From Planctomycetaceae bacterium (GTDB taxonomy: Bacteria; Planctomycetota; Planctomycetia; Pirellulales; Thermoguttaceae): a stretch of DNA of 5,665 bases. The notes under the pieces are model-generated. The model had not been told where the DNA came from, did no database searches, and saw only the letters and a list, made by a program, of their open reading frames with translations. The stretch covers positions 1-5,665 of the forward strand of contig JAIRLW010000191.1 in assembly GCA_031259095.1 (NCBI GenBank), given 5' to 3'. The stretch's first letter is position 1, and every line of letters begins with the position of its first letter. Both the position numbers and the translations under genes were made by a program. Positions 1 through 5,665 of the stretch are shown here, in pieces.

Positions 1-25
1 GGCTTTGGTGTTTTGATAACTTGAA

Positions 26-70
26 CCTACCCCGTTGGGGTAGGCTATAATCCTATTGCCCTTTCAGGGC
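26..70 (+). repeat. REP-like double-palindrome unit, copy 1
   Basis: This 45-bp unit is two palindromes joined by a 13-nt spacer. The first (26-44) has 8-bp arms, CCTACCCC and GGGGTAGG, around a GTT loop. The second (58-70) has GCCCT and AGGGC arms around TTC. The spacer begins CTATAAT. The same architecture, with the same loop and spacer lengths, occurs in reverse orientation at 2852-2896, so this is a dispersed repeat and not a chance hairpin. The first nine bases of the window (GGCTTTGGT) equal 3018-3026, which directly follow and overlap another GCCCTTTCAGGGC palindrome, so another unit probably begins just outside the window. It resembles intergenic REP/BIME-type repeats. No associated transposase is visible. 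Confidence 0.8.
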
Positions 71-114
71 AAATACTTTTTTAACCTCAAACAATAATTC
101 CACTGATATATTAC

Positions 115-149
115 AAAATAAGGAGATTAAACTACTTTTTTTAAGAAAG
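115..149 (+). repeat. 35-bp inverted repeat, left arm
   Basis: Positions 115-149 are the exact reverse complement of 5554-5588, over 35 bp without a mismatch. The core reads AAGGAGATTAAACTAC followed by a run of seven T and TTAAG. Identity stops at both edges (114/5589 and 150/5553 do not pair). I see no transposase, and the bases outside the two arms do not form an obvious target-site duplication. It could be a dispersed genomic repeat, the ends of a non-autonomous element, or a repeat at which an assembly broke. Confidence 0.85.
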
Positions 150-163
150 GGCAGTCAATAGTT

Positions 164-185
164 AATAGTTCGCAAGCGTACTATT
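164..185. other. Hairpin in the upstream repeat region
   Basis: AATAGT (164-169) pairs with ACTATT (180-185), and inside it CGC (171-173) faces GCG (176-178) across a 2-nt AA centre, with one T-T mismatch between the two stems. It is a nearly perfect 22-nt interrupted palindrome with no T-tract behind it, so it does not look like a terminator. It sits between the 35-bp repeat and the heptamer tract and may be part of the same repeat-derived block. Confidence 0.5.
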
Positions 186-213
186 TGTAATTATTCCCTA
201 CTGACATAGTTAC

Positions 214-232
214 GATTGATAAATTATCAATC
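214..232. other. AT-rich interrupted palindrome
   Basis: GATTGATA (214-221) and TATCAATC (225-232) are perfect 8-bp arms around AAT. It could be a protein-binding operator or simply repeat debris. It lies about 140 bp before the adaptor gene, which is far for a direct promoter operator. No regulator gene is in the window. Confidence 0.4.
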
Positions 233-295
233 TGCAATCATCCCTCTGCAATTCTCCACTCTCCACTCTCCACTATCCACTATCCACTCTCAACT
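224..295 (+). repeat. Degenerate heptamer tandem repeat
   Basis: The tract follows a 7-bp period. Six clear units run from 254 to 295: CTCCACT three times, ATCCACT twice, then CTCAACT. Upstream the period continues in weaker form, with TCTGCAA at 231-237 and again exactly 14 bp later at 245-251, and TTATCAA at 224-230. The strand is strongly pyrimidine-biased. It resembles the short tandemly repeated heptamers known from intergenic DNA of cyanobacteria and other bacteria, and such tracts vary in copy number by slippage. No coding function is suggested. Confidence 0.75.
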
Positions 296-300
296 AAAAA

Positions 301-309
301 TGCTATACT
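301..309 (+). promoter_or_regulatory. Possible extended -10 element for the adaptor gene
   Basis: TGCTATACT fits an extended -10 (TG, one base, TATACT), 64 bp before the ATG at 373. No convincing -35 hexamer lies 16-18 bp upstream, where the heptamer repeat is located. The call rests on the -10 match alone, and such matches are common in AT-rich DNA. Confidence 0.25.
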
Positions 310-328
310 AATCGTCATTCCTATCCGA

Positions 329-359
329 TTTACTGTTTTTATTTTACTGTTTTTATTTT
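329..359 (+). repeat. 14-bp tandem duplication in the leader of the adaptor gene
   Basis: TACTGTTTTTATTT occurs twice without change (331-344 and 345-358). It ends 14 bp before the ATG at 373, so it would lie in the 5' untranslated region if transcription starts near 316. It takes the place where a Shine-Dalgarno site would be expected. A related T-rich duplication precedes the gene at 3140. Confidence 0.75.
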
Positions 360-372
360 TGCCGTAATAATA

Positions 373-2022
373 ATGAAAAAGCCGGAACGTACTGGAAAAA
401 TTGTTAAAACGTTGTTTTTCCTCTTACTTTTGATTGCGATCTTGGGCGCGGCAACTTATGCCGGTTGGAAACGATTACAGGTTTCCGTCAAGGCCGATCC
501 GCCGCAACAAGTCAGTGTTCGGAAAGAAACGTTTATTCACGAAATCCTAGAACGCGGAAGTGTTGACAGCGCAAGCAATGTCGAAATCCGTTGTGAAGCA
601 GAAAGCGCCGGCGGTTTGACGATTATTTCGGTGGTTCCCGAAGGAACGGTGGTCAAAAAAGGCGATCTCCTCGTTGAACTCGATTCCTCGACGCTTCGGG
701 AAAATGTTACGAAACAACGTATTGCCGTTCTTGCCAGTAAATCCAAGTTGGCTCAATCCGAAGCCGATCTGAAAACCGCCGAACTAACTCTCCAAGAATA
801 TCTCAAAGGAAAATTCGAAGAGGAAAAAAAAACCATTGAAAATGAAATTTTCGCCGCCGAAGAATCAGTCCGAACCCAAGAGGATAATCTTGCCTTTTAC
901 AAAAGATTGCTGGAACGCGGTTATGTGACCGAGTCTAAAGTTGCCGCCGATATTATCGAGTTGGACAAAGCGATTAATGCCAAAGATATTGCCAAACTTA
1001 AACTCGAAGTGCTGAATACGTACACAAAAGAAAAAAATGTTGTCCAGTACAATGCGGCGATTGCGTCCAATCAAGCCAAAGTCGAATCGGATAAACAAAG
1101 TCTCCGACTCGATGAGGAACGTTTGGAACATTTGGAAAGTCAGTTAACACTTTGCCGGATTGTTGCTCCTCAAGACGGTCAGGTTGTGTATTACATGCCG
1201 CGATGGGGCGGCGACGAAGACCTGATTAAAGAAGGAAAAAAAGTTTATGAACGTCAAATTTTGCTGCGGTTGCCGGACCCGACGCAAATGCAGGTCAAAG
1301 GTCTTGTCAATGAAGCCAATATTCGTTTGGTGAAAGTCGGACAAACGGCAACCATTCGGTTGGAAGCATTTCCGAATCAGGTTTTTGGCGGTATCGTCCG
1401 CGTGGTCAACGATTATCCCGAACCCGGAAACTGGATGGGCGGTTCCATGTCCAAAGAATATATGACGACCATTTCCATTCTCGATTCGCCCGAAGGAATC
1501 AAACCGGGTCTGACCGCCGAAGCACGAATCACTGTCAACGAAATTTACAACGCCCTTGTTTTACCGGTTCAAGCCGTCTTCGAATACGGCGGTAAAACTT
1601 ACGCCGTAACCTTTCAAAATGGAAAATGGGAAAAAGTCGAAATTAAAACCGGAGCGTCAAACGATAAGGAAGTGGTTATTTTGGACGGACTCAAAGAAGG
1701 AGACTCGGTTGTTCTTGGCGCGTGGGCGCACCGTGACAAAATCGATTTGCCTAAATTAACGCCTGAGCGGGAGAAAAAAGAACAAGAGAATAAAGAAACA
1801 ACGGCAGAAAATCCCGAACAAAACAAAGAACAGAATAAGAATAAGAATAATGGACAAAACAGTGAACAGAATCGTGAACAAAAAAACCTTTCATCCCCAG
1901 AGTCCCCAACGTCCCAAAAGTCCCAAAATGATCAAAGACCGTCCCAAAATGACCAAAGACAACGCCGCAACCAAAATACCGAACGCCAACCAGAGAACCA
2001 AAAATCCAAAGAAAAACAATAG
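373..2022 (+). CDS. HlyD/RND-type periplasmic adaptor (membrane fusion) protein
   Basis: The 549-residue product is an inner-membrane-anchored adaptor of the type that links an ABC or RND pump to an outer-membrane channel. Residues 1-10 are basic and 11-30 form one membrane helix. The first lipoyl half is at about 80-104 (VVPEGTVVKKGDLLVELDSS). A long charged coiled-coil hairpin spans about 110-260, and the second lipoyl half begins at IVAPQDGQVV (263-272). A beta-barrel follows (about 305-390), then a membrane-proximal domain (about 393-455, with LVLPVQAVFEYGGK). Residues from about 462 to 549 are an odd low-complexity tail rich in N, Q, K and E. No ATPase, permease or outer-membrane channel gene is in the window, so substrate and partner are unknown. 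ATG 373 is the only plausible start. It has no Shine-Dalgarno site and is preceded by a T-rich tandem repeat. The family call is firm and the transported substrate is not known. Confidence 0.9.
   Translation: MKKPERTGKIVKTLFFLLLLIAILGAATYAGWKRLQVSVKADPPQQVSVRKETFIHEILERGSVDSASNVEIRCEAESAGGLTIISVVPEGTVVKKGDLLVELDSSTLRENVTKQRIAVLASKSKLAQSEADLKTAELTLQEYLKGKFEEEKKTIENEIFAAEESVRTQEDNLAFYKRLLERGYVTESKVAADIIELDKAINAKDIAKLKLEVLNTYTKEKNVVQYNAAIASNQAKVESDKQSLRLDEERLEHLESQLTLCRIVAPQDGQVVYYMPRWGGDEDLIKEGKKVYERQILLRLPDPTQMQVKGLVNEANIRLVKVGQTATIRLEAFPNQVFGGIVRVVNDYPEPGNWMGGSMSKEYMTTISILDSPEGIKPGLTAEARITVNEIYNALVLPVQAVFEYGGKTYAVTFQNGKWEKVEIKTGASNDKEVVILDGLKEGDSVVLGAWAHRDKIDLPKLTPEREKKEQENKETTAENPEQNKEQNKNKNNGQNSEQNREQKNLSSPESPTSQKSQNDQRPSQNDQRQRRNQNTERQPENQKSKEKQ
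1920..1960 (+). repeat. 21-bp in-frame tandem repeat in the adaptor tail
   Basis: Two units start at 1920 and 1941 and differ at one base before the end (GATCAAAGACC against GACCAAAGAC). They encode SQNDQRP and SQNDQRQ, residues 517-530. The shared GTCCCAA word also occurs at 1911-1917, with a GTCCCC variant at 1902-1907, so the duplicated stretch probably grew from a shorter C- and A-rich repeat. The 21-bp period keeps the frame. Confidence 0.7.
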
Positions 2023-2133
2023 AAACAACCAAACCGATTGAACAAAGTATCTTGAGAAAAATTGATGAAATTTGAATTTTTCGTATTGGAGATTTTGAGG
2101 AAATTTGATAATCTTATCTTATCGTTTTGCAGC

Positions 2134-2154
2134 AACCGAAAAAGTTTTTCGGTT
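2134..2154 (+). terminator. Hairpin with short T-run between the adaptor and rimI genes
   Basis: AACCGAAAAA (2134-2143) and TTTTTCGGTT (2145-2154) are 10-bp perfect arms around a single G, so the real loop would be about AAAGTTT with a CCGAA/TTCGG stem. Only four T (2153-2156) follow the stem, and the stem has few G/C pairs, so it is a weak candidate intrinsic terminator for the adaptor gene, whose stop is 112 bp upstream. A weak promoter-like pair precedes it (TTGGAG at 2086, GATAAT at 2107). If that promoter is real, the hairpin would instead lie in the rimI leader. Confidence 0.35.
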
Positions 2155-2174
2155 TTGACTATTTAAATTGTCGT

Positions 2175-2179
2175 GGAGG
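2175..2179 (+). promoter_or_regulatory. Shine-Dalgarno site of rimI
   Basis: GGAGG ends 7 bp before ATG 2187, which is ideal spacing. It decides the start: the reading frame is open upstream to a TTG at 2127, but that codon has no such site and would add 20 residues running through the 2134-2154 hairpin. Confidence 0.85.
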
Positions 2180-2186
2180 TTTTAGA

Positions 2187-2714
2187 ATGAGTTTGCCCGA
2201 TATTGATAATATTGACAATAAAGAAATAAAAGTCTATGTCCGCTGGATGGTTCGTCGAGATTTTCCCGAAGTCTTAGCCATTGAACAGGCTTGTTTCGAG
2301 TTTCCTTGGAAAGAAGAGGATTTTATCCATTGTTTACAACAACGGAACTGTATCGGTATGGTTGCCGAATATGAAGGACATGTGGTTGGTTTTATGATTT
2401 ATGAAGTCCCCAAAAATCGAATTCATCTTTTGAATATCGCCACTGCACCGGAATTTCGGCGGCGCGGAGTCGCCGGACAGATGATTCAGAAACTCGTCAG
2501 TAAATTAGCAAACCAACGACGCAGCCGAATTGTTTTAGAGGTTCGTGAAACGAATCTTCCCGCATTGGTTTTTTTCCGTTCTCTTGGTTTTCGGGCAACG
2601 GTGGTCATTAAAAATTTCTACGAAGATATGAACGAAGACGCCTACGTCCTCCAATATCGCTTGCACGATCACGTCGATTCTTCCCCAAACCGTATCAGTG
2701 TCCGAATTGCTTGA
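2187..2714 (+). CDS. rimI: RimI-like GNAT N-acetyltransferase
   Basis: The 175-residue product is a GNAT-fold acetyltransferase most like RimI, which transfers acetyl from acetyl-CoA to the N-terminus of ribosomal protein S18 in the cytoplasm. It opens with VRRDFPEVLAIEQACFEFPW, the usual RimI beginning. The acetyl-CoA pyrophosphate loop is RRRGVAGQMI (91-100). LEVRETN (117-123) carries E118, which aligns with the catalytic base of enterobacterial RimI. SLGF and NFYEDMNEDAYVL (132-135, 143-155) match the family's end. F130 stands where enterobacterial RimI has its catalytic Tyr. It is longer than E. coli RimI (148) through a short N-terminal extension and a polar 20-residue tail. A related GNAT with another protein substrate is possible. 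Gaps of 164 and 425 bp separate it from its neighbours, so it is probably expressed alone. Confidence 0.85.
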   Translation: MSLPDIDNIDNKEIKVYVRWMVRRDFPEVLAIEQACFEFPWKEEDFIHCLQQRNCIGMVAEYEGHVVGFMIYEVPKNRIHLLNIATAPEFRRRGVAGQMIQKLVSKLANQRRSRIVLEVRETNLPALVFFRSLGFRATVVIKNFYEDMNEDAYVLQYRLHDHVDSSPNRISVRIA

Positions 2715-2778
2715 ATTAGTTAAAGAGATAGATGTCCGCTTCTCCAAAAAACAAAGATTAGGCAGCACGCAAAAATAA
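2698..2778 (+). other. Short open frame overlapping the rimI end (possible small gene or remnant)
   Basis: A frame shifted by one relative to rimI runs from GTG 2698 to TAA 2778. It overlaps rimI by 17 bp and encodes 26 residues that look protein-like (ELLELVKEIDVRFSKKQRL in the middle). There is no Shine-Dalgarno site. The frame is open back to a stop at 2629 but has no ATG. It could be a translationally coupled peptide, the old tail of rimI put out of frame by an indel, or chance. I do not recognise a family. Confidence 0.15.
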
Positions 2779-2851
2779 GTTGATCAGAGGTGCATCATTG
2801 AGTATAGGCATTGTTTTGTAATAATGTAGTATGAAATAATGTTTTCCGTAC

Positions 2852-2896
2852 GCCCTGAAAGGGCTGTTGAATTATAGCCCGCCCCAACGGGGCGGG
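2852..2896 (-). repeat. REP-like double-palindrome unit, copy 2 (inverted)
   Basis: This is the 26-70 unit in reverse orientation: GCCCTGAAAGGGC (2852-2864), a 13-nt spacer ending ATTATAG, then 8-bp arms CCCGCCCC and GGGGCGGG around AAC (2878-2896). All segment lengths equal copy 1. The large stem differs from copy 1 at two base pairs, and both changes keep pairing (T-A to C-G and A-T to G-C). Confidence 0.8.
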
Positions 2897-2916
2897 TAAC
2901 GAACAATAAAAACATA

Positions 2917-2929
2917 GCCATGAAAGGGC
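2917..2929 (-). repeat. Degenerate short REP palindrome
   Basis: GCCATGAAAGGGC differs from the GCCCTGAAAGGGC palindrome at 2852-2864 by one base, which breaks one stem pair. It has the same orientation and lies 20 bp behind copy 2. It looks like a decaying member of the family and has no large-stem partner next to it. Confidence 0.55.
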
Positions 2930-3007
2930 GGCAAAAAATGATAACGCTGTTGTTCGCATGAACTTCATAAAAAATAATCGACCATTTTACACAAGACAAT
3001 ATCCAAC

Positions 3008-3059
3008 GCCCTTTCAGGGCTTTGGTTGGTGGTGATTTTTTTCCGTCCCGTTAGGGACG
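3008..3059 (+). repeat. REP-like unit, variant with two palindromes in the other order
   Basis: GCCCTTTCAGGGC (3008-3020) is identical to 58-70. After a 23-bp T- and G-rich spacer comes CGTCCC-GTTA-GGGACG (3044-3059), whose centre CCCGTTAGGG is close to the CCCGTTGGGG centre of the large palindromes in copies 1 and 2. The order of short and large palindromes is reversed relative to copy 1, and the spacer is longer. This fits an alternating array in which 3018-3026 equals the first bases of the window. Confidence 0.7.
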
Positions 3060-3139
3060 ATATGTTGGTCGAAAAAAGGGCATAAAAAATAATCCGTGTC
3101 CGGTTAGGAAACTTTTTATTGTTTATATTGTTTATAATA

Positions 3140-3934
3140 ATGTTTTTTGTTGGTAATTCATTTAGAGTGATCCTCGTTTTGTCGGTCATGTTGTTGGCAG
3201 GTTGTTCGGCGTCGCCGGACGAGCGTGTGGTTCAGATGTTTCTGGAAGCCCAAGACGCTTTTGAAAAAGCAGAAAAATTGTCAACGGAAAACCAGCCGAA
3301 AGAATTTTATCGGGTTGCAACCATGTTTCAACGTGTGATTGATCAAGGAGTCCGGTCGGGTCCGATTTATTATAACTTGGGGAACGCATGGCTGCACGCT
3401 AAAGAACCGGGACGCGCTCTTGCCGCTTATCATCTTGCGCAACGTTATCTGCCGCTCGATCCCTATATCGCTTCAAATAAACAAATCGCCTTAGGCAATG
3501 CCGCACCGCTCGAACCGTCAACGCCAATAATCGAATACGTCTTTTTTTGGCAAAACAGTATCGGTTGCCGTGAAAAAGTGTTGTGTTCGGTTCTGCTGAC
3601 GGTTATAACCTTTATTTTGGCAGTGTTCTATCTTTTTGTGCGTTATCGTCGGTTGCGGCGTTTTGTGATGATGTTGTTGGCGTTGACAATCATTGCCGTT
3701 TGTTCAACCGGTTATGATTGGTACCGTTTCGAATGGATACGACATGCGGTGATTGCCGTAGAAAAAGCGGAACCGCGCAAAGGAAATTCAGAACAATATG
3801 AGCCGTTGTTTACAACTCCCGTTCCTTTCGGGACAACAGTTATTGTGTTGGATGAACGGAATGATTGGAGCCGTTTACGTTTTTCTTCCGGTCAGGACGG
3901 TTGGCTACCGAAAAATCAAATCATCGAATTTTAA
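3140..3934 (+). CDS. BatE-like TPR/SH3 lipoprotein
   Basis: The 264-residue product begins with a lipoprotein signal (hydrophobic 9-20, lipobox L19-A20-G21-C22), so C22 should be lipidated. A TPR-like helical region follows (about 30-118, clearest in YYNLGNAWLHAKEPGRALAA at 77-96). Two membrane helices lie at about 147-167 and 174-190, joined by the basic loop RYRRLRR, which should be cytoplasmic. The end (about 222-264, with DWSRLRF and GQDGWLPKNQII) resembles a bacterial SH3 domain, which would be outside the inner membrane. Order and size match BatE proteins of the aerotolerance (Bat) operon, but no batA-D gene is in the window, so the role is unknown. ATG 3140 is preferred for its clean signal peptide. 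TTG 3119, with AGGA 9 bp upstream, would add seven hydrophobic residues. REP-like repeats end about 80 bp upstream. Confidence 0.75.
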   Translation: MFFVGNSFRVILVLSVMLLAGCSASPDERVVQMFLEAQDAFEKAEKLSTENQPKEFYRVATMFQRVIDQGVRSGPIYYNLGNAWLHAKEPGRALAAYHLAQRYLPLDPYIASNKQIALGNAAPLEPSTPIIEYVFFWQNSIGCREKVLCSVLLTVITFILAVFYLFVRYRRLRRFVMMLLALTIIAVCSTGYDWYRFEWIRHAVIAVEKAEPRKGNSEQYEPLFTTPVPFGTTVIVLDERNDWSRLRFSSGQDGWLPKNQIIEF

Positions 3935-3983
3935 AATATTACTTTACACAGTAAGAAATTTTCTGATTATTTCGGAATTTGGC

Positions 3984-4018
3984 GGAGGTAATAATTGAAA
4001 AGGTACGTCGATAATTGA
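3984..4018 (+). other. Isolated Shine-Dalgarno site with an 8-codon frame
   Basis: GGAGGT (3984-3989) lies 5 bp before a TTG at 3995, whose frame encodes seven residues (LKRYVDN, or M with initiator Met) and ends at TGA 4016-4018. A palindrome follows at once (4020-4032). It could be a leader peptide or the remains of a lost gene start. Chance cannot be excluded. Confidence 0.2.
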
Positions 4019-4023
4019 AAGGT
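3991..4023 (+). repeat. 20-bp-spaced direct repeat
   Basis: ATAATTGAAAAGGT (3991-4004) and ATAATTGAAAGGT (4011-4023) differ by one A in the A-run. The bases after each are also similar (ACGTCG and CGCCGA). The second copy runs into the palindrome at 4020-4032. Repeats spaced about two helical turns apart can be regulator-binding sites, but no regulator is visible here. Confidence 0.45.
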
Positions 4024-4032
4024 CGCCGACCT
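4020..4032. other. 13-bp perfect palindrome
   Basis: AGGTCG and CGACCT pair perfectly around a single C. It starts 86 bp after the stop of the BatE-like gene and is not followed by a T-run, so a terminator is unlikely. A dimeric regulator site or a short repeat element are both possible. Confidence 0.4.
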
Positions 4033-4136
4033 AATACTTTTCCGATATTTTCAGACAATAGGGACAAAAAAACATAACTCCCTAATCTCTTCTCTTGGGG
4101 GCTTGCGGAAACAAATTGACCGGTTATATTTACTAT

Positions 4137-4188
4137 CTCAATGATTTGATAACCCGATGTAATAGGGTTTCCGTTGAGTTGTTCTCAA
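4137..4188 (+). promoter_or_regulatory. Possible alternative hairpins upstream of the isomerase gene
   Basis: TTGAG (4174-4178) can pair with CTCAA upstream (4137-4141), enclosing an AACCC/GGGTT stem (4151-4155 with 4165-4169). It can equally pair with CTCAA downstream (4184-4188) across a TTGTT loop. The two pairings exclude each other, as in an attenuator or a switch. The stems are only 5 bp, and it is unknown whether the region is transcribed with the gene at 4232. Confidence 0.25.
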
Positions 4189-4209
4189 ACCTTCAAACAG
4201 TATATTCAC

Positions 4210-4222
4210 TCCTGTTTTTCAC
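4210..4222 (+). repeat. Leader word shared with the window end, copy 1
   Basis: TCCTGTTTTTCAC at 4210-4222 ends 9 bp before the isomerase ATG and recurs exactly at 5647-5659. A 13-bp match between two leader-like positions suggests a shared 5' element, which would place a further gene start shortly past the window end. It could also be chance in T-rich DNA. Confidence 0.4.
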
Positions 4223-4231
4223 CAATAAATT

Positions 4232-5500
4232 ATGTTTTCTCTCCAACTTATTACAACAGTATTGTTTCTGCTTTCCGTCTTAACCCAAGAAACTCCTGCC
4301 CAACCGGAATCGGCAACCGATCCAAGCGTCCGACCCGACATCGAAACGAATTACGCCCGATCAGAATCTGAAGCCGAAGCGCTCGGACCAAAAAATAAAG
4401 CCTTCATGGAAAAATTTTACGCTTTCCGTGAATCCAATAAAAAACTAAACGCATTAAAAGTTGAATATCCTGCCGCAAAATCAAAACGGCGAGAAGAAAT
4501 CGAAAAAGAATACCAGTCACAGTATAACGACGGTTTGGTAATCTATAAACAAATGTTTTCTTCCGGCTTTGAAGCCTTCGATGAAGTACCCAATCGTAAT
4601 CCGTTTGTTAATAGTCTTCTTTACGGCATGGTCGAATGGGAATATCGTCGTGAAAATTACGAACAGTCGGTAACCATTTTCAAACGGCTTGCCGCTAAAG
4701 GAATTGCTCGTGAAGCCGACCTTCTTTACGCCTATGCCGGATTCGCCGCGTTGCTGACCTCCGATCTCGAAAACGCCGAAAAATGGCTCAAAACCGCAAC
4801 CGAGAACGGTTATCTCGAAAAAGTGCTGAAAAATCTCGGCGAAACAAAGAAAGGCAAAGAACAAGTAATGGCTCTCGAAGGTTTCTATAACCGAATCGCA
4901 CAAGCAAAAAAAGATTGGGAAAAAGAAACAGAAATTCGTAAAGCAGAAACAGAAGCAGGCGAAAAAGAACCAGCCAAAAAATTACCCCGCGTTCAGATCA
5001 AAACAACCCAAGGAACGCTCGTCATAGAGCTTTTCGAAAATGAAGCGCCAAACACAGTTGCCAATTTTATTTCGTTAGTCGAAAAAGGATTTTATAATGG
5101 AACGGTCTTTCATCGTGTGTTGCCGCAATTTATGGCTCAGGGCGGAGACCCAACCGGAACAGGCCGCGGCGGACCGGGTTATTCTTTTAACGATGAATGC
5201 GGTTCGAAATTCCCAAACGCCCGGAAACATTTTCGCGGTTCGTTGAGTATGGCAAACGCCGGTCCTAATACAAACGGTTCCCAGTTTTTCCTGACTTTTG
5301 TGCCAACTTATTTTCTCGATGGACGGCATACCGTGTTCGGGCGTGTCGTGGAAGGAATCGAAGTGTTAGCGGAAATCCAACGGGTCGATCCCCAAGACGA
5401 AAACACCGTCATTCCTGTTCTCGATAAAATCGAAGAAGCAAAAGTTCTCAATAAACGCGAACATCCCTACGAACCAGTTAAAAACGCCAACAGACAATAA
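4232..5500 (+). CDS. Exported cyclophilin-type peptidyl-prolyl isomerase with helical N-terminal region
   Basis: The 422-residue product should be a periplasmic foldase that interconverts cis and trans prolyl bonds. Residues 1-18 are a hydrophobic export signal without the usual basic start, with possible cleavage near TPAQ (21-24). Residues 55-240 are helical and charged, with a TPR-like part at about 125-195 (EWEYRRENYEQSVTIF, then DLENAEKWLKTA). The cyclophilin domain spans about 252-406 and keeps the active-site residues: R295, F300, M301 and Q303 in FHRVLPQFMAQGGD, then A341-N342-A343, Q351, F353, L362 and H366. F361 replaces the Trp important for cyclosporin binding in human cyclophilin A, as is common in bacteria. 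The frame has a stop three bases further up, so ATG 4232 is the first possible start. It has no Shine-Dalgarno site. The TPR-like part probably binds clients or partners. Confidence 0.9.
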   Translation: MFSLQLITTVLFLLSVLTQETPAQPESATDPSVRPDIETNYARSESEAEALGPKNKAFMEKFYAFRESNKKLNALKVEYPAAKSKRREEIEKEYQSQYNDGLVIYKQMFSSGFEAFDEVPNRNPFVNSLLYGMVEWEYRRENYEQSVTIFKRLAAKGIAREADLLYAYAGFAALLTSDLENAEKWLKTATENGYLEKVLKNLGETKKGKEQVMALEGFYNRIAQAKKDWEKETEIRKAETEAGEKEPAKKLPRVQIKTTQGTLVIELFENEAPNTVANFISLVEKGFYNGTVFHRVLPQFMAQGGDPTGTGRGGPGYSFNDECGSKFPNARKHFRGSLSMANAGPNTNGSQFFLTFVPTYFLDGRHTVFGRVVEGIEVLAEIQRVDPQDENTVIPVLDKIEEAKVLNKREHPYEPVKNANRQ

Positions 5501-5553
5501 TTACAAAAATTAGACAATCTCTAAGAATTAATTTTATTTCGATTTCAGCTGCA

Positions 5554-5588
5554 CTTTCTTAAAAAAAGTAGTTTAATCTCCTTATTTT
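5554..5588 (-). repeat. 35-bp inverted repeat, right arm
   Basis: This is the exact reverse complement of 115-149, starting 53 bp after the isomerase stop. Within it and just past it, CTTAAAAA (5558-5565) and TTTTTAAG (5585-5592) form an 8-bp stem with a 19-nt loop, which the left arm cannot form because its outer edge differs. T-rich DNA follows (5593-5609), so this copy might also end transcription of the isomerase gene, although the stem is almost all A-T. Confidence 0.85.
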
Positions 5589-5646
5589 TAAGTATTTTTA
5601 TTTTTTTGGTCTGTTTGCTTTCCGATATAAAGAGTCCCCAAATTAT

Positions 5647-5659
5647 TCCTGTTTTTCAC
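5647..5659 (+). repeat. Leader word shared with the isomerase gene, copy 2
   Basis: TCCTGTTTTTCAC is identical to 4210-4222, where it lies directly before a start codon. No start codon follows within the remaining 6 bases, so any gene it serves lies outside the window. Confidence 0.35.
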
Positions 5660-5665
5660 GCAAAA

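Larger units (their letters stand above)
2715..3139. other. Intergenic block dominated by REP-like repeats
   Basis: These 425 bp between rimI and the BatE-like gene hold no convincing gene. They contain the palindrome units listed separately (2852-2896, 2917-2929, 3008-3059). The final part (3118-3135) is a 9-bp ATTGTTTAT duplication ending 4 bp before ATG 3140. AGGA at 3106-3109 lies 9 bp before a TTG at 3119. I see no clear promoter. The short overlapping open frame at 2698-2778 occupies the first part. Confidence 0.6.
3935..4231. other. Intergenic region with small direct and inverted repeats
   Basis: These 297 bp hold no gene I can support. An isolated GGAGGT is at 3984-3989. A near-repeat of ATAATTGAAA+GGT starts at 3991 and 4011. 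A perfect 13-bp palindrome AGGTCG-C-CGACCT is at 4020-4032, and a cluster of alternative hairpins is at 4137-4188. Short frames here lack start sites and protein-like composition. TATATT at 4201-4206 could serve as a -10 for the next gene, but the best -35 candidate is poor (TTGTTC at 4179-4184). Confidence 0.6.

Overview
The window looks like a chromosomal stretch of a moderately AT-rich Gram-negative-type bacterium. Three of its four proteins are exported or envelope-anchored. The acetyltransferase variant, the BatE-like TPR/SH3 protein and the TPR-cyclophilin fusion suggest the Planctomycetota or wider PVC group. That placement is an inference from protein style, with no marker gene to support it. 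I see no rRNA, tRNA, CRISPR array, transposase or phage gene.

Layout: 1-372 is non-coding and rich in repeats. It holds a double-palindrome REP-like unit (26-70), one arm of a 35-bp inverted repeat (115-149), two hairpins, a degenerate heptamer tract (224-295) and a 14-bp tandem repeat just before the first gene. 373-2022 encodes a membrane-fusion (HlyD/RND-type periplasmic adaptor) protein with an unusual N/Q/K/E-rich tail. 2187-2714 encodes a RimI-like N-acetyltransferase with the only strong Shine-Dalgarno site in front of a gene. 2715-3139 is a non-coding block with further REP-like palindromes. 3140-3934 encodes a BatE-like lipoprotein with TPR, two membrane segments and an SH3-like end. 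3935-4231 is non-coding with small direct and inverted repeats. 4232-5500 encodes an exported TPR-like plus cyclophilin-type peptidyl-prolyl isomerase. The second arm of the 35-bp inverted repeat follows at 5554-5588.

All four genes are on the + strand, but gaps of 164 to 425 bp separate them, each with its own hairpins or repeats. They are therefore probably separate transcription units and not one operon. The envelope theme is shared (adaptor, lipoprotein, periplasmic foldase), but nothing shows that the genes act in one pathway. Neither the adaptor nor the BatE-like protein has its usual partner genes within the window.

The most notable signals are non-coding: a REP-like family whose stem changes are compensatory between copies, a perfect 35-bp inverted repeat bracketing all four genes, and T-rich, partly duplicated leaders in front of the three genes without a clear ribosome binding site. 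I found no convincing new defence or metabolic system.
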